Shown: piece after piece, positions 1-8,885 of the stretch | Numbering within the stretch: position 1 is the stretch's first letter | Layout: every line of letters begins with the position of its first letter | DNA from: JAFNAG01 sp963824985 | GTDB taxonomy: Bacteria > Acidobacteriota > UBA6911 | Length of the DNA: 64,000 bases | Assembly (NCBI GenBank): GCA_963824985.1 | Contig: CAWGRQ010000018.1 | Location: forward strand, 92,630-156,629 | Direction of reading: 5' to 3' | Position numbers and translations under genes: made by a program | Notes under the pieces: generated by a model | What the model was told of the DNA's origin: nothing | The model's input: only the letters and a program-made list of their open reading frames with translations | Databases searched by the model: none

Positions 1-1049
1 ATCCCCGCGTTGAGCATGAAGATCTCGCCGGTACAGAAGTCCCCGTAAATGTAAGCGCCGAACGGAAGGCTGCCGCGGTTTCCGCGGTAGACGTAGCCCC
101 CCGTGATCGAGCACCTGCCGAAGCTGTGATCGTATTCGGCGATGGGCGGAATGAAACCGGGGCTCGAGCATGGGGCCGGTCCCAGACCCGTACAGGACGA
201 CCCTTCCCACACTCTCCAGCCGTAGTTGCCGCCGGCGGCAATAATGTCAATCTCCTCAATATTGGCTTGCCCGACGTCCCCGGCATAGAGGCGGCCGGTC
301 GCCCGGTCAAAAGAGAAACGCCAGGGATTCCTCATTCCCAGGGAATAGATTTCCGGAAGGCCAAGGCTCGAATCGAAAAATGGATTCGAGGGCGGGATAG
401 CATAACCGGCGGCCGGCCCTGAGGCGTCGACGTCAATGCGCAGAATCTTCCCCAGCAATTCGAACGGATTCTGGGCGCGGTCTCCGGGATCGTATCCCGC
501 GCCGCCATCGCCCATCCCGATGTAGAGATAACCGTCCGGCCCAAACTCGATCATGCCCCCATTGTGATTGGAATAAGGCTGAGGGATGACCAGAAGAACA
601 GATTCCGCAGGGTCGGCGATATTGGGATCCGCGGTGCTGGTCCGATATTCGGCGATGACCGTCGCGCCATCCGGCTGGCGGGTATAATCCACAAAGAAGC
701 GCCGGTTTTGGGCGTATTGTGGGTGAAAGGCAAGCCCGAGCAGACCCTGCTCGCCGCCGGACAGCACGCGTGCCGAATTGTCGAGGAACACGGTTGGCGT
801 CGTCGATCCCGGCTGCAGCACCTTGATGACGCCCGGCTGCTCGACGATGAAGAGGCGCCGGGATCCGTCGTGGGCGTTGGTGAGGAAAACGGGTTGCGAC
901 AGTCCGGTCAGCACCGGCTGCAGGTCGATGCCCGCTGCCACCGCCACGGGTGCCTGCCCGTTTCGACTCTGTGCGCCGGAAATGAACAGAAAGGCCAGGG
1001 AGGCTGCGAAGAGCCCCCCGACGAACGGTTTGATGCCGATGGAATTCAT
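1..1049 (-). CDS. PQQ-dependent sugar dehydrogenase-like protein (C-terminus beyond window)
   Basis: Reverse-strand frame opening with ATG at 1049 behind a GGGGAGG Shine-Dalgarno and still open at base 1, so about 349 N-terminal residues are visible. It starts with a Sec signal peptide (KPFVGGLFAASLAFLFISG). A six-bladed beta-propeller of the glucose/sorbosone dehydrogenase (GSDH) family follows. Landmarks are VEQPGVIKVL, GEQGLLGLAFHP, HNGGMIEFGPDGYLYIGMGDGG, SLGMRNPWRFSFD, AGDVGQ and a late GGYVYRG strand. This family oxidises aldose sugars in the periplasm with pyrroloquinoline quinone; many environmental members have unknown substrates. No PQQ biosynthesis genes are nearby. The family call is firm; the substrate is not known. 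Confidence 0.9.
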   Translation of the reverse strand, partial: MNSIGIKPFVGGLFAASLAFLFISGAQSRNGQAPVAVAAGIDLQPVLTGLSQPVFLTNAHDGSRRLFIVEQPGVIKVLQPGSTTPTVFLDNSARVLSGGEQGLLGLAFHPQYAQNRRFFVDYTRQPDGATVIAEYRTSTADPNIADPAESVLLVIPQPYSNHNGGMIEFGPDGYLYIGMGDGGAGYDPGDRAQNPFELLGKILRIDVDASGPAAGYAIPPSNPFFDSSLGLPEIYSLGMRNPWRFSFDRATGRLYAGDVGQANIEEIDIIAAGGNYGWRVWEGSSCTGLGPAPCSSPGFIPPIAEYDHSFGRCSITGGYVYRGNRGSLPFGAYIYGDFCTGEIFMLNAG

Positions 1050-1276
1050 GAGTCCTCCCCGAACCCAGGTCAATCCTCCTTAAAGTATGACGAGTTGCGC
1101 CTGCTTGTGCAAAGCAAGCGTCGGACTGTGCTGCAGCTCGGGAGTGGCGCGGGGACGCAATAGCGAAGAAATCCCGTGGCAGACGTCCTTTACTTCTCCC
1201 AAAATAGTAAACGTGACGGTGCGCGCCGGATCCGATCCCGGATTCATTATCATGGCAGCCGGCCCTTCGGCCCGGC

Positions 1277-2344
1277 TCATGAAGAAAGAATCATGTAGAG
1301 CGCGCCAGATAGGAGTAGAGCCCCGACAAACCAGACCGAGCGCCGCGCATGATTGAACGAGCACCCCGTGCCGGAACGCAAGGGCACGATCAGAGCCGGA
1401 TCGGCCGGATTGTAGTAAAAGTAGCCCCATTTCCAGCAATGATCGGGCATCGGGTCGGTGGATTCGCGTGCGAGATTTCTCCTCAGGTACCTCCGCATGC
1501 CCAGACCGATGGGAATGAAAGACAGCAATCCGAGCAACTCAACGCGGAACTGGGTGTGCAGGTCCCCGAACGTCTCCCTGTTTAAAAGAGGCGTCAACGA
1601 TAGCCAGCAGATGTTGAAAATCAGGAAACTGAACAAGCTGGATTGCATGAGTCCCAGCACCGTGCGATATCGGCGGCTGGCGCGAGGATTGGGCGCCCAA
1701 TCTGTGCTGCGCGCACGAAACCGCAGTGCGAAATACGTTCCTGCAGGGAAAATTCCGAATACACCCATAAAGACAACGCGTCTCAGTTCCGCCGGAGGAC
1801 TGTAATTTCCAGGGTGTTGATTCCAACTCAGAATCACGACTGTGATCGCAACGAGTGGTATGCCGATCGGGAGCAGGATCCCCAGCCAGTCCAAGACTGT
1901 AAGCCACGCGCTGGACTCGTCCTGTTCAACGAACAGAGCCGCCGTCCGGGTCGACGGCCCAGGCAAAACGGCTGCCTCTCTTCTTGTCTGTCGGTTCGCC
2001 AGGCCGAAAATGATCAAATTACCGATCATTGACCCAAAAATCGGGAATAGCAGCAATCTATCCAGGCGCTCCGGGCTCAATGAATTTCGCCAGGGAAAGA
2101 GAACACAAGCCAAGACGACGGCAAGGGACAAAAACCATATCCGGAGACGAAACCTTTTCAGAATCGAGTCGCCGCGGGCAGAAGCAATAAACTCAGGAAA
2201 AACGCGCGCCCCGAAAAACATGCTTCGACGAGCTGCTTGCCTGCTCGACTGCCAGTCCCAAAGAGCGGTTTGCAGGAATACAAAGAGGATGAGAAAGTAA
2301 AGATCGGATTGGGTTTCGAAGACATGGAGAATATTGTCGGACAT
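1277..2344 (-). CDS. multi-pass membrane protein with C-terminal DUF5808-like domain
   Basis: 355 residues with roughly seven hydrophobic segments (for example FLILFVFLQTALW, FLSLAVVLACVLF, LLPIGIPLVAITVVIL). Before the last helix sits an aromatic cytoplasmic-looking motif, HCWKWGYFYYNPADPALIVP followed by GTGCSFNHARR, which resembles the DUF5808 signature in DUF1648/SdpI-type membrane proteins. Its ATG overlaps the stop codon of the upstream GntR gene (TAATG at 2346-2342), so the two are translationally coupled. GntR/YtrA regulators commonly sit beside such membrane proteins or ABC transporters. The likely role is membrane stress or antibiotic response, but this is inferred from context. No catalytic motif is visible. 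Confidence 0.75.
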   Translation of the reverse strand: MSDNILHVFETQSDLYFLILFVFLQTALWDWQSSRQAARRSMFFGARVFPEFIASARGDSILKRFRLRIWFLSLAVVLACVLFPWRNSLSPERLDRLLLFPIFGSMIGNLIIFGLANRQTRREAAVLPGPSTRTAALFVEQDESSAWLTVLDWLGILLPIGIPLVAITVVILSWNQHPGNYSPPAELRRVVFMGVFGIFPAGTYFALRFRARSTDWAPNPRASRRYRTVLGLMQSSLFSFLIFNICWLSLTPLLNRETFGDLHTQFRVELLGLLSFIPIGLGMRRYLRRNLARESTDPMPDHCWKWGYFYYNPADPALIVPLRSGTGCSFNHARRSVWFVGALLLSGALYMILSS

Positions 2345-2742
2345 TAGTGTTTCTCCAATCCCTCGGCCATTGTTCTCAACTCGGCCGTGATCTGCCTGGT
2401 GCCCAAACCGCGTGCCCTGACCGACGCCACCAATTCTCTCAGCCGCTGCCGGAAGTTTTCCAGGCTCTGAGGTTCGGCACGCCGGGGCAAGGTGCGATCC
2501 ATGATGCGGGCTCCATGCCCGTGGGTTATTTCCAGAAAGCCTTCCTGCGCCAATACCCGGTACGCTTCAGCGATCGTGTTGAAATGCACGCCAAGCTCGA
2601 GGGCCAGGCGGCGCACAGGCGGCAGCGTGTCACCGGGTTTTATCGCGCCCTCGACCGCAAGGGTGCGCAATTGGTCGGCAACCTGCCTGTAGGCGGGAAT
2701 GTCGCTGGAGGTGTCCAGCCGGATTTGTGCAGGTTGGCTCAT
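2344..2742 (-). CDS. GntR family transcriptional regulator, YtrA-like
   Basis: 132 residues starting MSQPAQIRLD at 2742. An upstream in-frame ATG (2958) would add 72 residues unlike any regulator, so the internal start is preferred. The winged-helix domain lies at about residues 12-80, with the typical PAYRQVADQLRTLAVEGAIKPGDTLPPVR and LALELGVHFNTIAEAYRVLAQEGFLE motifs. The short tail lacks the larger effector domain of FadR or HutC types, which is the YtrA pattern. It is the first gene of a two-gene operon with the membrane protein at 1277-2344. A palindrome just upstream suggests autorepression. Confidence 0.88.
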   Translation of the reverse strand: MSQPAQIRLDTSSDIPAYRQVADQLRTLAVEGAIKPGDTLPPVRRLALELGVHFNTIAEAYRVLAQEGFLEITHGHGARIMDRTLPRRAEPQSLENFRQRLRELVASVRARGLGTRQITAELRTMAEGLEKH

Positions 2743-2752
2743 AGGATTATCG

Positions 2753-2773
2753 GTGTACGACAGTACTGTACAC
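2753..2773. promoter_or_regulatory. palindromic operator upstream of the GntR gene
   Basis: Inverted repeat with arms GTGTAC (2753-2758) and GTACAC (2768-2773) around a 9-base spacer, 10 bases upstream of the GntR start codon. YtrA-subfamily GntR regulators bind symmetric GT-n-TA...TA-n-AC sites overlapping their own promoters, so this is a plausible autoregulatory operator. No experimental support. Confidence 0.5.
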
Positions 2774-3000
2774 CAGAAGAATCTTCCATGCAAGGACGCA
2801 ATCGTTTTTGAATGGCGGCAGGCAGGTCGGGGATGGACAGCCAAGTGCGAAGGGGGGCCTTGCATTCGACTCACGAGGAGCGATGGGAGACAAACCAGTG
2901 TATATTCTTGACGGTCGATATGGGGATCGAGGTGACACGGCAGGGCCGCGCATGCCACTGCCGAAATGCAGAGGCAAATCCGGCCAATGAAGAATTGAAA

Positions 3001-3143
3001 ATGACGATGTCGGAAATCGCGAGCATCTTCAGGATAGGCGAACTATTCAGGGTTGTGGCGATACTTGTCGCCCCTGCCGCGGTCCCGGCGGCAGTCTTCG
3101 CGCAGGCCGACGAGATCCAGGTCTACGATGGTTCCATTGCCGC
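3001..3143 (+). pseudogene. 5' remnant of a secreted protein gene, truncated by an IS91-type element
   Basis: ATG at 3001 (or 3007) opens a signal peptide: a basic start, the hydrophobic LFRVVAILVAPAAVPAAVFA core, and cleavage near AQA. The mature start is DEIQVYDGSIA, a beginning I associate with a widespread acidobacterial secreted protein of unknown function. About 48 codons in, near 3143, recognisable sequence ends and transposase-like coding sequence begins in another frame. The remaining frame runs out as nonsense to 3333. This is a broken gene; the parent family cannot be named with certainty. Confidence 0.6.
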
Positions 3144-3881
3144 GTCATCGAGCTGTTCCGGCACAAGCTCATCCAGGCGCTGCTCGCACGGGAAAAGATC
3201 TCGCCGCGCCTGGTCGAGATCATGCAGAATTGGGTTCATCCGGGTTTTTCAGTTTTCCAAGGAGAGCGGATCGATCCCGATAACCACGAGGCGAGGCGGC
3301 GCCTGGCTGGCTACATGGCTCACCCCCCGATAGCCCTGGAACGCGTGCGCTATCGCCCCGAAACCGGCCAGGTCATCTACTACGGCCGCCAACGCGGCCC
3401 CGGCTCCGACGCCTCCCCGGCGCGCATCTTTCCCGCGCTCGACTTCCTCGCCGCCTTGTGCACCCACATCCCGGATTCCGGACAACAGTTGGTACGCTAC
3501 TATGGAGCCTGGTCAAACGCGCGCCGGGTATCGGCGGGTGCCGCCGCATCGGCACCCGCTCCGGCGGCCGAGGCGCCGGGCCTGCGCACGGACGATTCCA
3601 ATAGCGCCGAGGAGTTCGCGCGCGGCCGCAGGCGTTCGTGGGCCCGGCTGATTAAGAGAGTGTACGAAGCGGATCCCTTGGTCTGTCCGCGGTGCTATGG
3701 ACCCCTTAAGATCCTCAGCCTGATCGGAGACGCCCCAGTCATCGAAAAGATCCTGTGCCACCTCAAGCTGTGGAACCGGCCCGAGCGCCCGCCGCCGCGC
3801 CCCGCCGGGCGGTCAATCCAATATGATGATCCGATCGTCGATCTTGACGAGCCCGGCGACTGGCCCGACGCAACCGCCTGA
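3144..3881 (+). mobile_element. IS91-type (Y2) transposase, C-terminal remnant
   Basis: The frame starts without its own start codon near VIELFRHK and continues through an internal ATG at 3222 to a stop at 3881. Landmarks of the IS91/IS801-like transposase C-terminal half are KISPRLVEIMQNWVHPGFSV, MAHPPIALERVRYRPETGQVIYYG, QLVRYYGAWSNARR and a late zinc-binding-like RVYEADPLVCPRCYGPLKIL. The catalytic N-terminal half with the HUH and two-tyrosine motifs is missing, so the element cannot transpose by itself. The left edge abuts the truncated secreted-protein gene, suggesting one-ended IS91-type insertion or later deletion. Confidence 0.82.
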
Positions 3882-3956
3882 GGCGGCCTGCGCCCCTGTG
3901 CTTTCAGGACAGCCGGCCTTGCCTGGGCGAAGGTGTGCCCGGAATTGGCGCCGGCG

Positions 3957-4003
3957 CGGGGAGAGGGAGAGGGCGGGACGTCCCGCCCCTCTCCCTCTCC
4001 CCG
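3957..4003. repeat. long imperfect hairpin after the transposase remnant
   Basis: Purine-rich left arm (3957-3979) and pyrimidine-rich right arm (3980-4003) pair over about 22 base pairs around the centre GGGACGTCCC, with one bulged C at 3989. Four T residues follow at 4004-4007. It could be an IS-derived fold-back, a rho-independent terminator for the transposase remnant, or a REP-like element. No second copy was noticed in this window. Confidence 0.55.
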
Positions 4004-4007
4004 TTTT

Positions 4008-4417
4008 CCACTCCTTCGGTCCCCTTTCACTGACAGGGCAGCTGCGTCCCATCAGAAATCGGGGATATTTCCAGATCCCTCCCCGTCCGTGTACGCCATC
4101 CCCACTCTGTCCCTCCAAAGCGATTACCTATCATTCATTCTAAGCCGCCAGGCTTGGGAGATGGTGTCTCTTACCACTCACTCGTGCTGGAGAGGCGAAG
4201 CCGATGCCAGCATAAACCGAACACATGGCGAACAGGCACCGACCGAATCCTGCAAGAGGTGCGCTGGGCCCAACCGCTCGTGAGTCCGAAAACCGGAGAA
4301 CGTCCCCGGTTTTCGCCAGTTTCCGGGAACAGCTATTCTCTGGATGCTATCAAAAATCGCCATTGCCGTTCATCGACAAGCGCTCGGGGCAGTCAAACGG
4401 GGTTTGATGCATTTCGT
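4008..4417. other. intergenic stretch with no recognisable gene
   Basis: Between the hairpin and the LytTR stop codon. Open frames here are short, lack ribosome-binding sites and have no family-like motifs. Probably decayed DNA left by the IS91 insertion, as no promoter-like or structured element was recognised. Confidence 0.5.
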
Positions 4418-5149
4418 TCACCCAGCCATGTGCTCCAGTAGGGCGTGGAAACGGCGGCGGCTGACTTCGAGGTGCCTGCCACCCTTCATCAGTACCTCGC
4501 CCGAGCCACCGGGCATTGGGTGAATTTCCAACACTGCGTTCAAATTGATGATGGCTGCCCGGGAGATGCGGAAGAAACGCCCGGGATCGAGCCTCCCCTC
4601 GAGCTCGTTCAGAGTCGGATCCATCCAGTACTCGGTATCGTCGCAGACAATCCTTGTCAGACCGCCGTCGGAAGCGAAGCAGAGCACATGCGCCTCGCCG
4701 ATGACCACGTAATGGTTGCCGCGCCGTGCCAGAAAGCGCGCGGGGCCGCTCACCAGGCTACGTGCGGCCACGTCGAGCGCCGCCCTGCCAATGCCTGCCA
4801 CCAAGGAGCGGGCGCGCGCAAGCGCCTCGGCGAGCCGGACACGGCTGATGGGTTTCAGCAGGTAATCGACGGCGTTCAATTCGAATGCGTCGACCGCATG
4901 CCGGTCAAATGCCGTGCAGAAGATGATTCGGGGGCGTGGCTCAGGAAGGCAGGCTGCGACATCGATGCCGCTGCAGCCGGGCATCTGGATGTCCAGCAGC
5001 ATCAGGTCTGGCTTGAGGCGAACCGCGAGTTCCATCGCTTGAGGGCCAGTCTCAGCCTCCCCCGCGATGGTCAGGTCCTGGTGAGAAGCCAGCATCTGAC
5101 GCAGTCGCGAGCGCGCAGGCTCTTCGTCATCCACGATCAGAACACGCAT
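4418..5149 (-). CDS. LytTR family response regulator
   Basis: 243 residues. The receiver domain (about 1-120) has the acidic pair D7/D8, phospho-acceptor D53 in LLDIQMPG, the T79 region in FCTAFD and K99-P100 in YLLKP. The C-terminal LytTR DNA-binding domain (about 140-240) shows RRGNHYVVIGEAHVLCF, YWMDPTLNELE, FFRISRAAIINLNAV and a basic GRHLEVSRRR end. Its start lies 23 bases inside the histidine kinase gene, so the two are co-translated. LytTR regulators bind imperfect direct repeats and typically control envelope or surface genes; the targets here are unknown. Confidence 0.95.
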   Translation of the reverse strand: MRVLIVDDEEPARSRLRQMLASHQDLTIAGEAETGPQAMELAVRLKPDLMLLDIQMPGCSGIDVAACLPEPRPRIIFCTAFDRHAVDAFELNAVDYLLKPISRVRLAEALARARSLVAGIGRAALDVAARSLVSGPARFLARRGNHYVVIGEAHVLCFASDGGLTRIVCDDTEYWMDPTLNELEGRLDPGRFFRISRAAIINLNAVLEIHPMPGGSGEVLMKGGRHLEVSRRRFHALLEHMAG

Positions 5150-7052
5150 CGTTCAAACCGTTCCCCATAACCGCAGCTGCAGCGCAATGTGGTATGGTTA
5201 GGAAGACCTTAGTATTGCCCGGTTCGCATTCCCAGCGCAAGCACGCAGCGCTTCCATAATAACCCCTTAGCCTCTCGACCACATTGCGCAGACCGTGACC
5301 CGTCAACACGGCACCGTCTGCGGACTGAGGCAGAGAGAATCCGGGAGGGAATCCAGGCCCGTTGTCACGCACCTCTACGGTAAGGGTCTCCTGATTCAAG
5401 CGGGCCCGCAAACTAATTGTCCCTCCGCCTTCCCGCGCAGAGATTCCATGTTTGATCGCGTTTTCGACCAGGGGTTGGATGCTCATCGCCGGTATGGGCT
5501 CTGCCGCCACAGCTGGATCGATTTCGAATTCCACTCTCAGGCGCCTGCCGAAACGGGCCTGCTCGACGCGCAGATAGGAGGCGGCAAATTCGATTTCTTC
5601 ATCCAAGCGCACCCATTCCTTTTCGGCAGCCCTTAGAGTATAGCGAAACACGAGGGCGAGCTGTTCGATGGTCTCGTCAGCCTGCTGCGGCCGATCCTGA
5701 ATCAGCCCGGCAATGGCGTTCAGGGCGTTGAAAAGAAAGTGGGGATTGATCTGCGCCCGCAGGGCCTTGAGTTCGGCGCGGCTAGCGAGCAGGCGCAATT
5801 CCTGCTCACGGTTCTCCTGGTTGCGCCGCTGCTGACGAAAGCGTACGTTTTCGAGGACGACGCCCAGAGTGCGCGCCAGCGAGTCAAACAGGCGGCGATC
5901 CTCGCTCATGTATGAAATTGCGCCCGCCCTTCGTCCCAGGCTCACGCTTCCGAGCCGGCTGCCGTTGTGCTCCAATTCTGCTGATAGTACGACATTCGGC
6001 GAATCCTCTTCGTCCGTGCTGAACCGAACTCCGGCCTCCGCTTGAAAAATGTCACTCAGGATCCCGGCGGCACGGCTGCGCAGATCTTCTTCGGTGAGCG
6101 AAGCCTGCACGGCCTCGACAAAACGCCGTTCCGCCTCTTCGGCCGAATAACGGCGGCGCAACCAGTGGCGATCGATCAGGTTCTCGAGGCGCCGGTAAAG
6201 CCAGGGACCGCCAAGCCAGAAGGGCGTCAGGACAAGGGCAAAGATCCACGGGCGGCTCCAGTCCGAAACCACAGTGTCAAAAGAGTGCTCTCCGAAGACA
6301 AACAACAGCGTCAAGACTACAAGAACCAGTCCGAAGAAAGCCCCTTTCTTGATAAACAGGTCGAGGAAGATCAGGCGCTCCCGATAGAACAGAATCACGC
6401 AGAAAAAGCCGAGCACCAGGTAATCGGGCAAAACACCGACCCAGGGATTGGGCTTAAACCAGGTCAGGAGCGCAATGAAAAGCGTCAGCAAAAGAAGGAT
6501 GACGTTCCAACGGCGATGACGCCGCTCTTCATCCGACAGCGAGCGCCGGGACAGGAGCTGCACCAGAAGCCCTAAAATTCCGACAGCTCCCAGAATCATG
6601 ACGGGAAGGATATCGAACGCCTCTGGTTGACCGATTGAAAGAAGTCCTGCATCGTTGAAGCCATGTGCAAAGGCAATCAGGGCGGAGATGGCGTAAAAAG
6701 CCGGCAGCAGCCACCGCCAGAGGTGCCGCATCGGCAAGTATATGGCCTCCTCCAGAAAAAGCAGGTGAAATATCAACGGAGGCAGGAAACCCGTCACTAT
6801 CTGCAATCCCGTACCAAGGACGGTTGCGAAAAGTGAGTCAGGGTTCTGAGCCGCAAGGATCCAGAGCAGCAGGTTCATCAGAAATGACGCTGCACAAACC
6901 AGCGTAAAAACCGGGAAGACTCCGCTCTGACTGCTGTCACGGCCGGCCCGGTGTCCTCCCCAATAATAGAAGAACGTAAGGACGGAGAAAGCCAGAGCAC
7001 CGAAGGTGAAGGTGATGAACGAAGCGAGATAAAGGAGTTTGTACCCGAGCAT
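5127..7052 (-). CDS. LytS-type membrane sensor histidine kinase
   Basis: 641 residues. Seven or eight hydrophobic helices occupy about residues 5-285, followed by a GAF-like segment (about 305-405), then a His_kinase domain with phospho-acceptor H438 in QINPHFLFNALN. The HATPase domain has the N box QPLVENAIKHG (526-536), G1 DNGPGF (563-568) and G2 GHGLRNV (585-591). This is the architecture of LytS/YehU-class kinases. It overlaps its cognate LytTR gene by 23 bases and begins 21 bases after the small exported protein at 7074-7565, making a three-gene operon. The multi-helix sensor resembles 7TM sensor domains; no ligand can be named. Confidence 0.93.
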   Translation of the reverse strand: MLGYKLLYLASFITFTFGALAFSVLTFFYYWGGHRAGRDSSQSGVFPVFTLVCAASFLMNLLLWILAAQNPDSLFATVLGTGLQIVTGFLPPLIFHLLFLEEAIYLPMRHLWRWLLPAFYAISALIAFAHGFNDAGLLSIGQPEAFDILPVMILGAVGILGLLVQLLSRRSLSDEERRHRRWNVILLLLTLFIALLTWFKPNPWVGVLPDYLVLGFFCVILFYRERLIFLDLFIKKGAFFGLVLVVLTLLFVFGEHSFDTVVSDWSRPWIFALVLTPFWLGGPWLYRRLENLIDRHWLRRRYSAEEAERRFVEAVQASLTEEDLRSRAAGILSDIFQAEAGVRFSTDEEDSPNVVLSAELEHNGSRLGSVSLGRRAGAISYMSEDRRLFDSLARTLGVVLENVRFRQQRRNQENREQELRLLASRAELKALRAQINPHFLFNALNAIAGLIQDRPQQADETIEQLALVFRYTLRAAEKEWVRLDEEIEFAASYLRVEQARFGRRLRVEFEIDPAVAAEPIPAMSIQPLVENAIKHGISAREGGGTISLRARLNQETLTVEVRDNGPGFPPGFSLPQSADGAVLTGHGLRNVVERLRGYYGSAACLRWECEPGNTKVFLTIPHCAAAAVMGNGLNDACSDRG

Positions 7053-7073
7053 ACGCCGTCTCTCGAAGTTTGA

Positions 7074-7565
7074 CTATTTGGCTGTCTCGATGGATTTGCC
7101 GGTTGCCATGCTCAGAGCCCCTAAAATTGCAAGCTTATAGCCTGGAAGAGTCTGGAGGAGAACGGCGCCGGTCTTGTCATTCTGGTCCTTGAAAACGATC
7201 CCAATCAGCTCATCTTTGGGATGCAGAAATCCGAACAAGCCGGGCGGATCAGGAGGTACGAACGCCGATTTTTGTGCTTGCTTTGCAGACGAAACATCCA
7301 GGACTGCAGCCACTCGCTGCTGTGCTTCCCTGCCGTAGCTGATCGACACTATCTTGGAGGGATCCATACGCAAGGTCGGCCTGGGCGAGAAAGCAAGCAC
7401 TATCTTGTCGTGAGTCACGGTCAGGGTAACGTTGTAGTCATAGGGATTCACCTTTGCCTCGATCGTCCCTGCCATGTAACGGATCTTGTTCCAGGAATCC
7501 GCCGCAGCCGCGACCAACTGGACGGCAAGGACTGCTATCGCCAACATGACTTTAACTCTATGCAT
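7074..7565 (-). CDS. small exported protein of unknown function
   Basis: 163 residues from the internal ATG at 7565, chosen because a signal peptide starts there (MHRVKVMLAIAVLAVQLVAAAA); the frame also opens 16 codons earlier. The mature part is beta-rich with no recognised domain. Visible motifs include VNPYDYNVTLTVTHDKIVL, VSISYGREAQQRV and LFGFLHPKDELIGIVFKDQ, somewhat like a PH/GRAM-like fold, though that is only an impression. It lies 21 bases upstream of the LytS gene on the same strand, so it may be an accessory or sensed component of that system. Confidence 0.75.
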   Translation of the reverse strand: MHRVKVMLAIAVLAVQLVAAAADSWNKIRYMAGTIEAKVNPYDYNVTLTVTHDKIVLAFSPRPTLRMDPSKIVSISYGREAQQRVAAVLDVSSAKQAQKSAFVPPDPPGLFGFLHPKDELIGIVFKDQNDKTGAVLLQTLPGYKLAILGALSMATGKSIETAK

Positions 7566-7842
7566 ATCAAATTCCAGGAGTGCGATCTCGGACACCTCGC
7601 CTAGTCTCGCCATAGTTTAAGTGGCTGCCCAATGAATCACAACCTCTTACCATTGAATGGCGCAATTCCCGATTGAGCGGGCTTCGGCTGACTATAGACG
7701 GTTTTCTCCGGTATCTTTCTGGTTTGCGCCACTCATCGCCGATTCCGACCATTCACAGGAAAGCTGTGGCGAGGCACTGGGAATTTGGCCTACGATGAGC
7801 TTGCACAGTTGCAGGATTTGAAAGCTATCCGGAGAGGAGAGG

Positions 7843-8451
7843 ATGCGAATCATTGCGGTCGCGATCAGTTTCCTGTTGACCTTAGCCTGCGGCGTGGCGT
7901 TTGCGCAGGGCCCGCAGAATAAGGATGTATTCTTTCTGGCAGGGGTGGCGCCAGGGACGTCACAGCGGATTTCAGGCACTGCGATTAGCGTCGAAACCGA
8001 TGCCAGCCTTGCGATTCAGGGGGGTTTTGGGTATCAAGTTTTGTCCACCACCGCGGGATATGTTTTCCTTGAGATTCCCATTGCGTTTGAATTTCCTGGG
8101 ACGAGCACGGCGAGCGGCCTGTCGTTCAAAAATAGGCTGATTGCCAACTATATTGCCCCGGGAATCCGTTTCAAGTTTCCCATCAGTGATCGCCTGTCAA
8201 TATACGGGCTAGTCGGGGGCGGATACGGCTCTTTCAGGCGGTTCGAAATGGATCCCACTGTGGCCGATCAGGTGACTGCTCGTTTTCGGTCGGGAGGTAT
8301 CTTTGATTTTGGGGGCGGGATCGATGTGCGCTTGCGCCGTGGATTCAGCTTGCGCTTCGAAACACGGGACTTCGTCGGCGGCGGCGATTCGACCGTCGGC
8401 GCCGGCAGGCATCACCTCATACTCATGACTGGCTTCGCATTGCATTTCTAG
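7843..8451 (+). CDS. outer-membrane beta-barrel protein, porin-like
   Basis: 202 residues with a very strong Shine-Dalgarno (GGAGAGGAGAGG). The signal peptide MRIIAVAISFLLTLACGVAFA is cleaved before QGPQNKD. The mature protein alternates hydrophobic and polar residues in short strands (GGFGYQVLSTTAGYVFLEIPIAFEF, IANYIAPGIRFKFPI, LSIYGLVGGGYGSF, FDFGGGIDVRLRRGFSLRFETRDFVGG) and ends in an aromatic residue (FALHF), a C-terminal signature recognised by the Bam machinery. It resembles small OmpW/OmpA-like eight-strand barrels. Standalone gene; no ligand inferred. Confidence 0.8.
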   Translation: MRIIAVAISFLLTLACGVAFAQGPQNKDVFFLAGVAPGTSQRISGTAISVETDASLAIQGGFGYQVLSTTAGYVFLEIPIAFEFPGTSTASGLSFKNRLIANYIAPGIRFKFPISDRLSIYGLVGGGYGSFRRFEMDPTVADQVTARFRSGGIFDFGGGIDVRLRRGFSLRFETRDFVGGGDSTVGAGRHHLILMTGFALHF

Positions 8452-8559
8452 CTGACAGACGGGGACCCAGGATTTGCCCATGGGCTGAGCTCTCGCGATG
8501 TTGGCTTGGACCGATAGGCCAGCTGAATGTCATCCTGGAGAACAGGCATTCTTTGACCG

Positions 8560-8885
8560 CCCTGACGTCCGCCCCGGCTGCGTCATCTCCCTGCAGACCT
8601 TCGGGGGCTACGGGGCCAACTTCAATAGATTCTACGGCGCCTACTCCAACCGGGGCAGAGCCTTGCGCGCGCCGGCGCGAGCCGACAACCCCGCCTCCGG
8701 CATCCCCGCCCTCGAGCCGGACAATTCCGATTTCTCCAGGGAGGCCCGCAGCACGTGGGCCCGTCTGATCCGGAAAATCTTCGAAGCCGACCCTCTGACT
8801 TGTGCCTGCGGTGCCCGCAGGCGCATCGTCTCCATTATTACCGACCCGCGCATCGTCGACCGCATCCTGCGCCAGGGCCAAAGCG
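8560..8885 (+). mobile_element. internally deleted IS91-type transposase remnant
   Basis: Within the frame 8498-9193. Residues like PGCVISLQTFGGYG recall the N-terminal half of IS91 transposases (PGAI..IQTFG). They run directly into RFYGAYSNRGR and then STWARLIRKIFEADPLTCACGARRRIVSIITD, the C-terminal zinc-binding-like end also seen at 3144-3881. The catalytic centre has been deleted between the two. Beyond 8885 the frame is no longer transposase-like. It is a second, separately decayed copy of the same family. Confidence 0.72.

Noticed and set aside
1080..1439. 119-residue reverse ORF after the dehydrogenase gene
   Set aside because: Overlaps the membrane protein gene in another frame, and lacks motifs.
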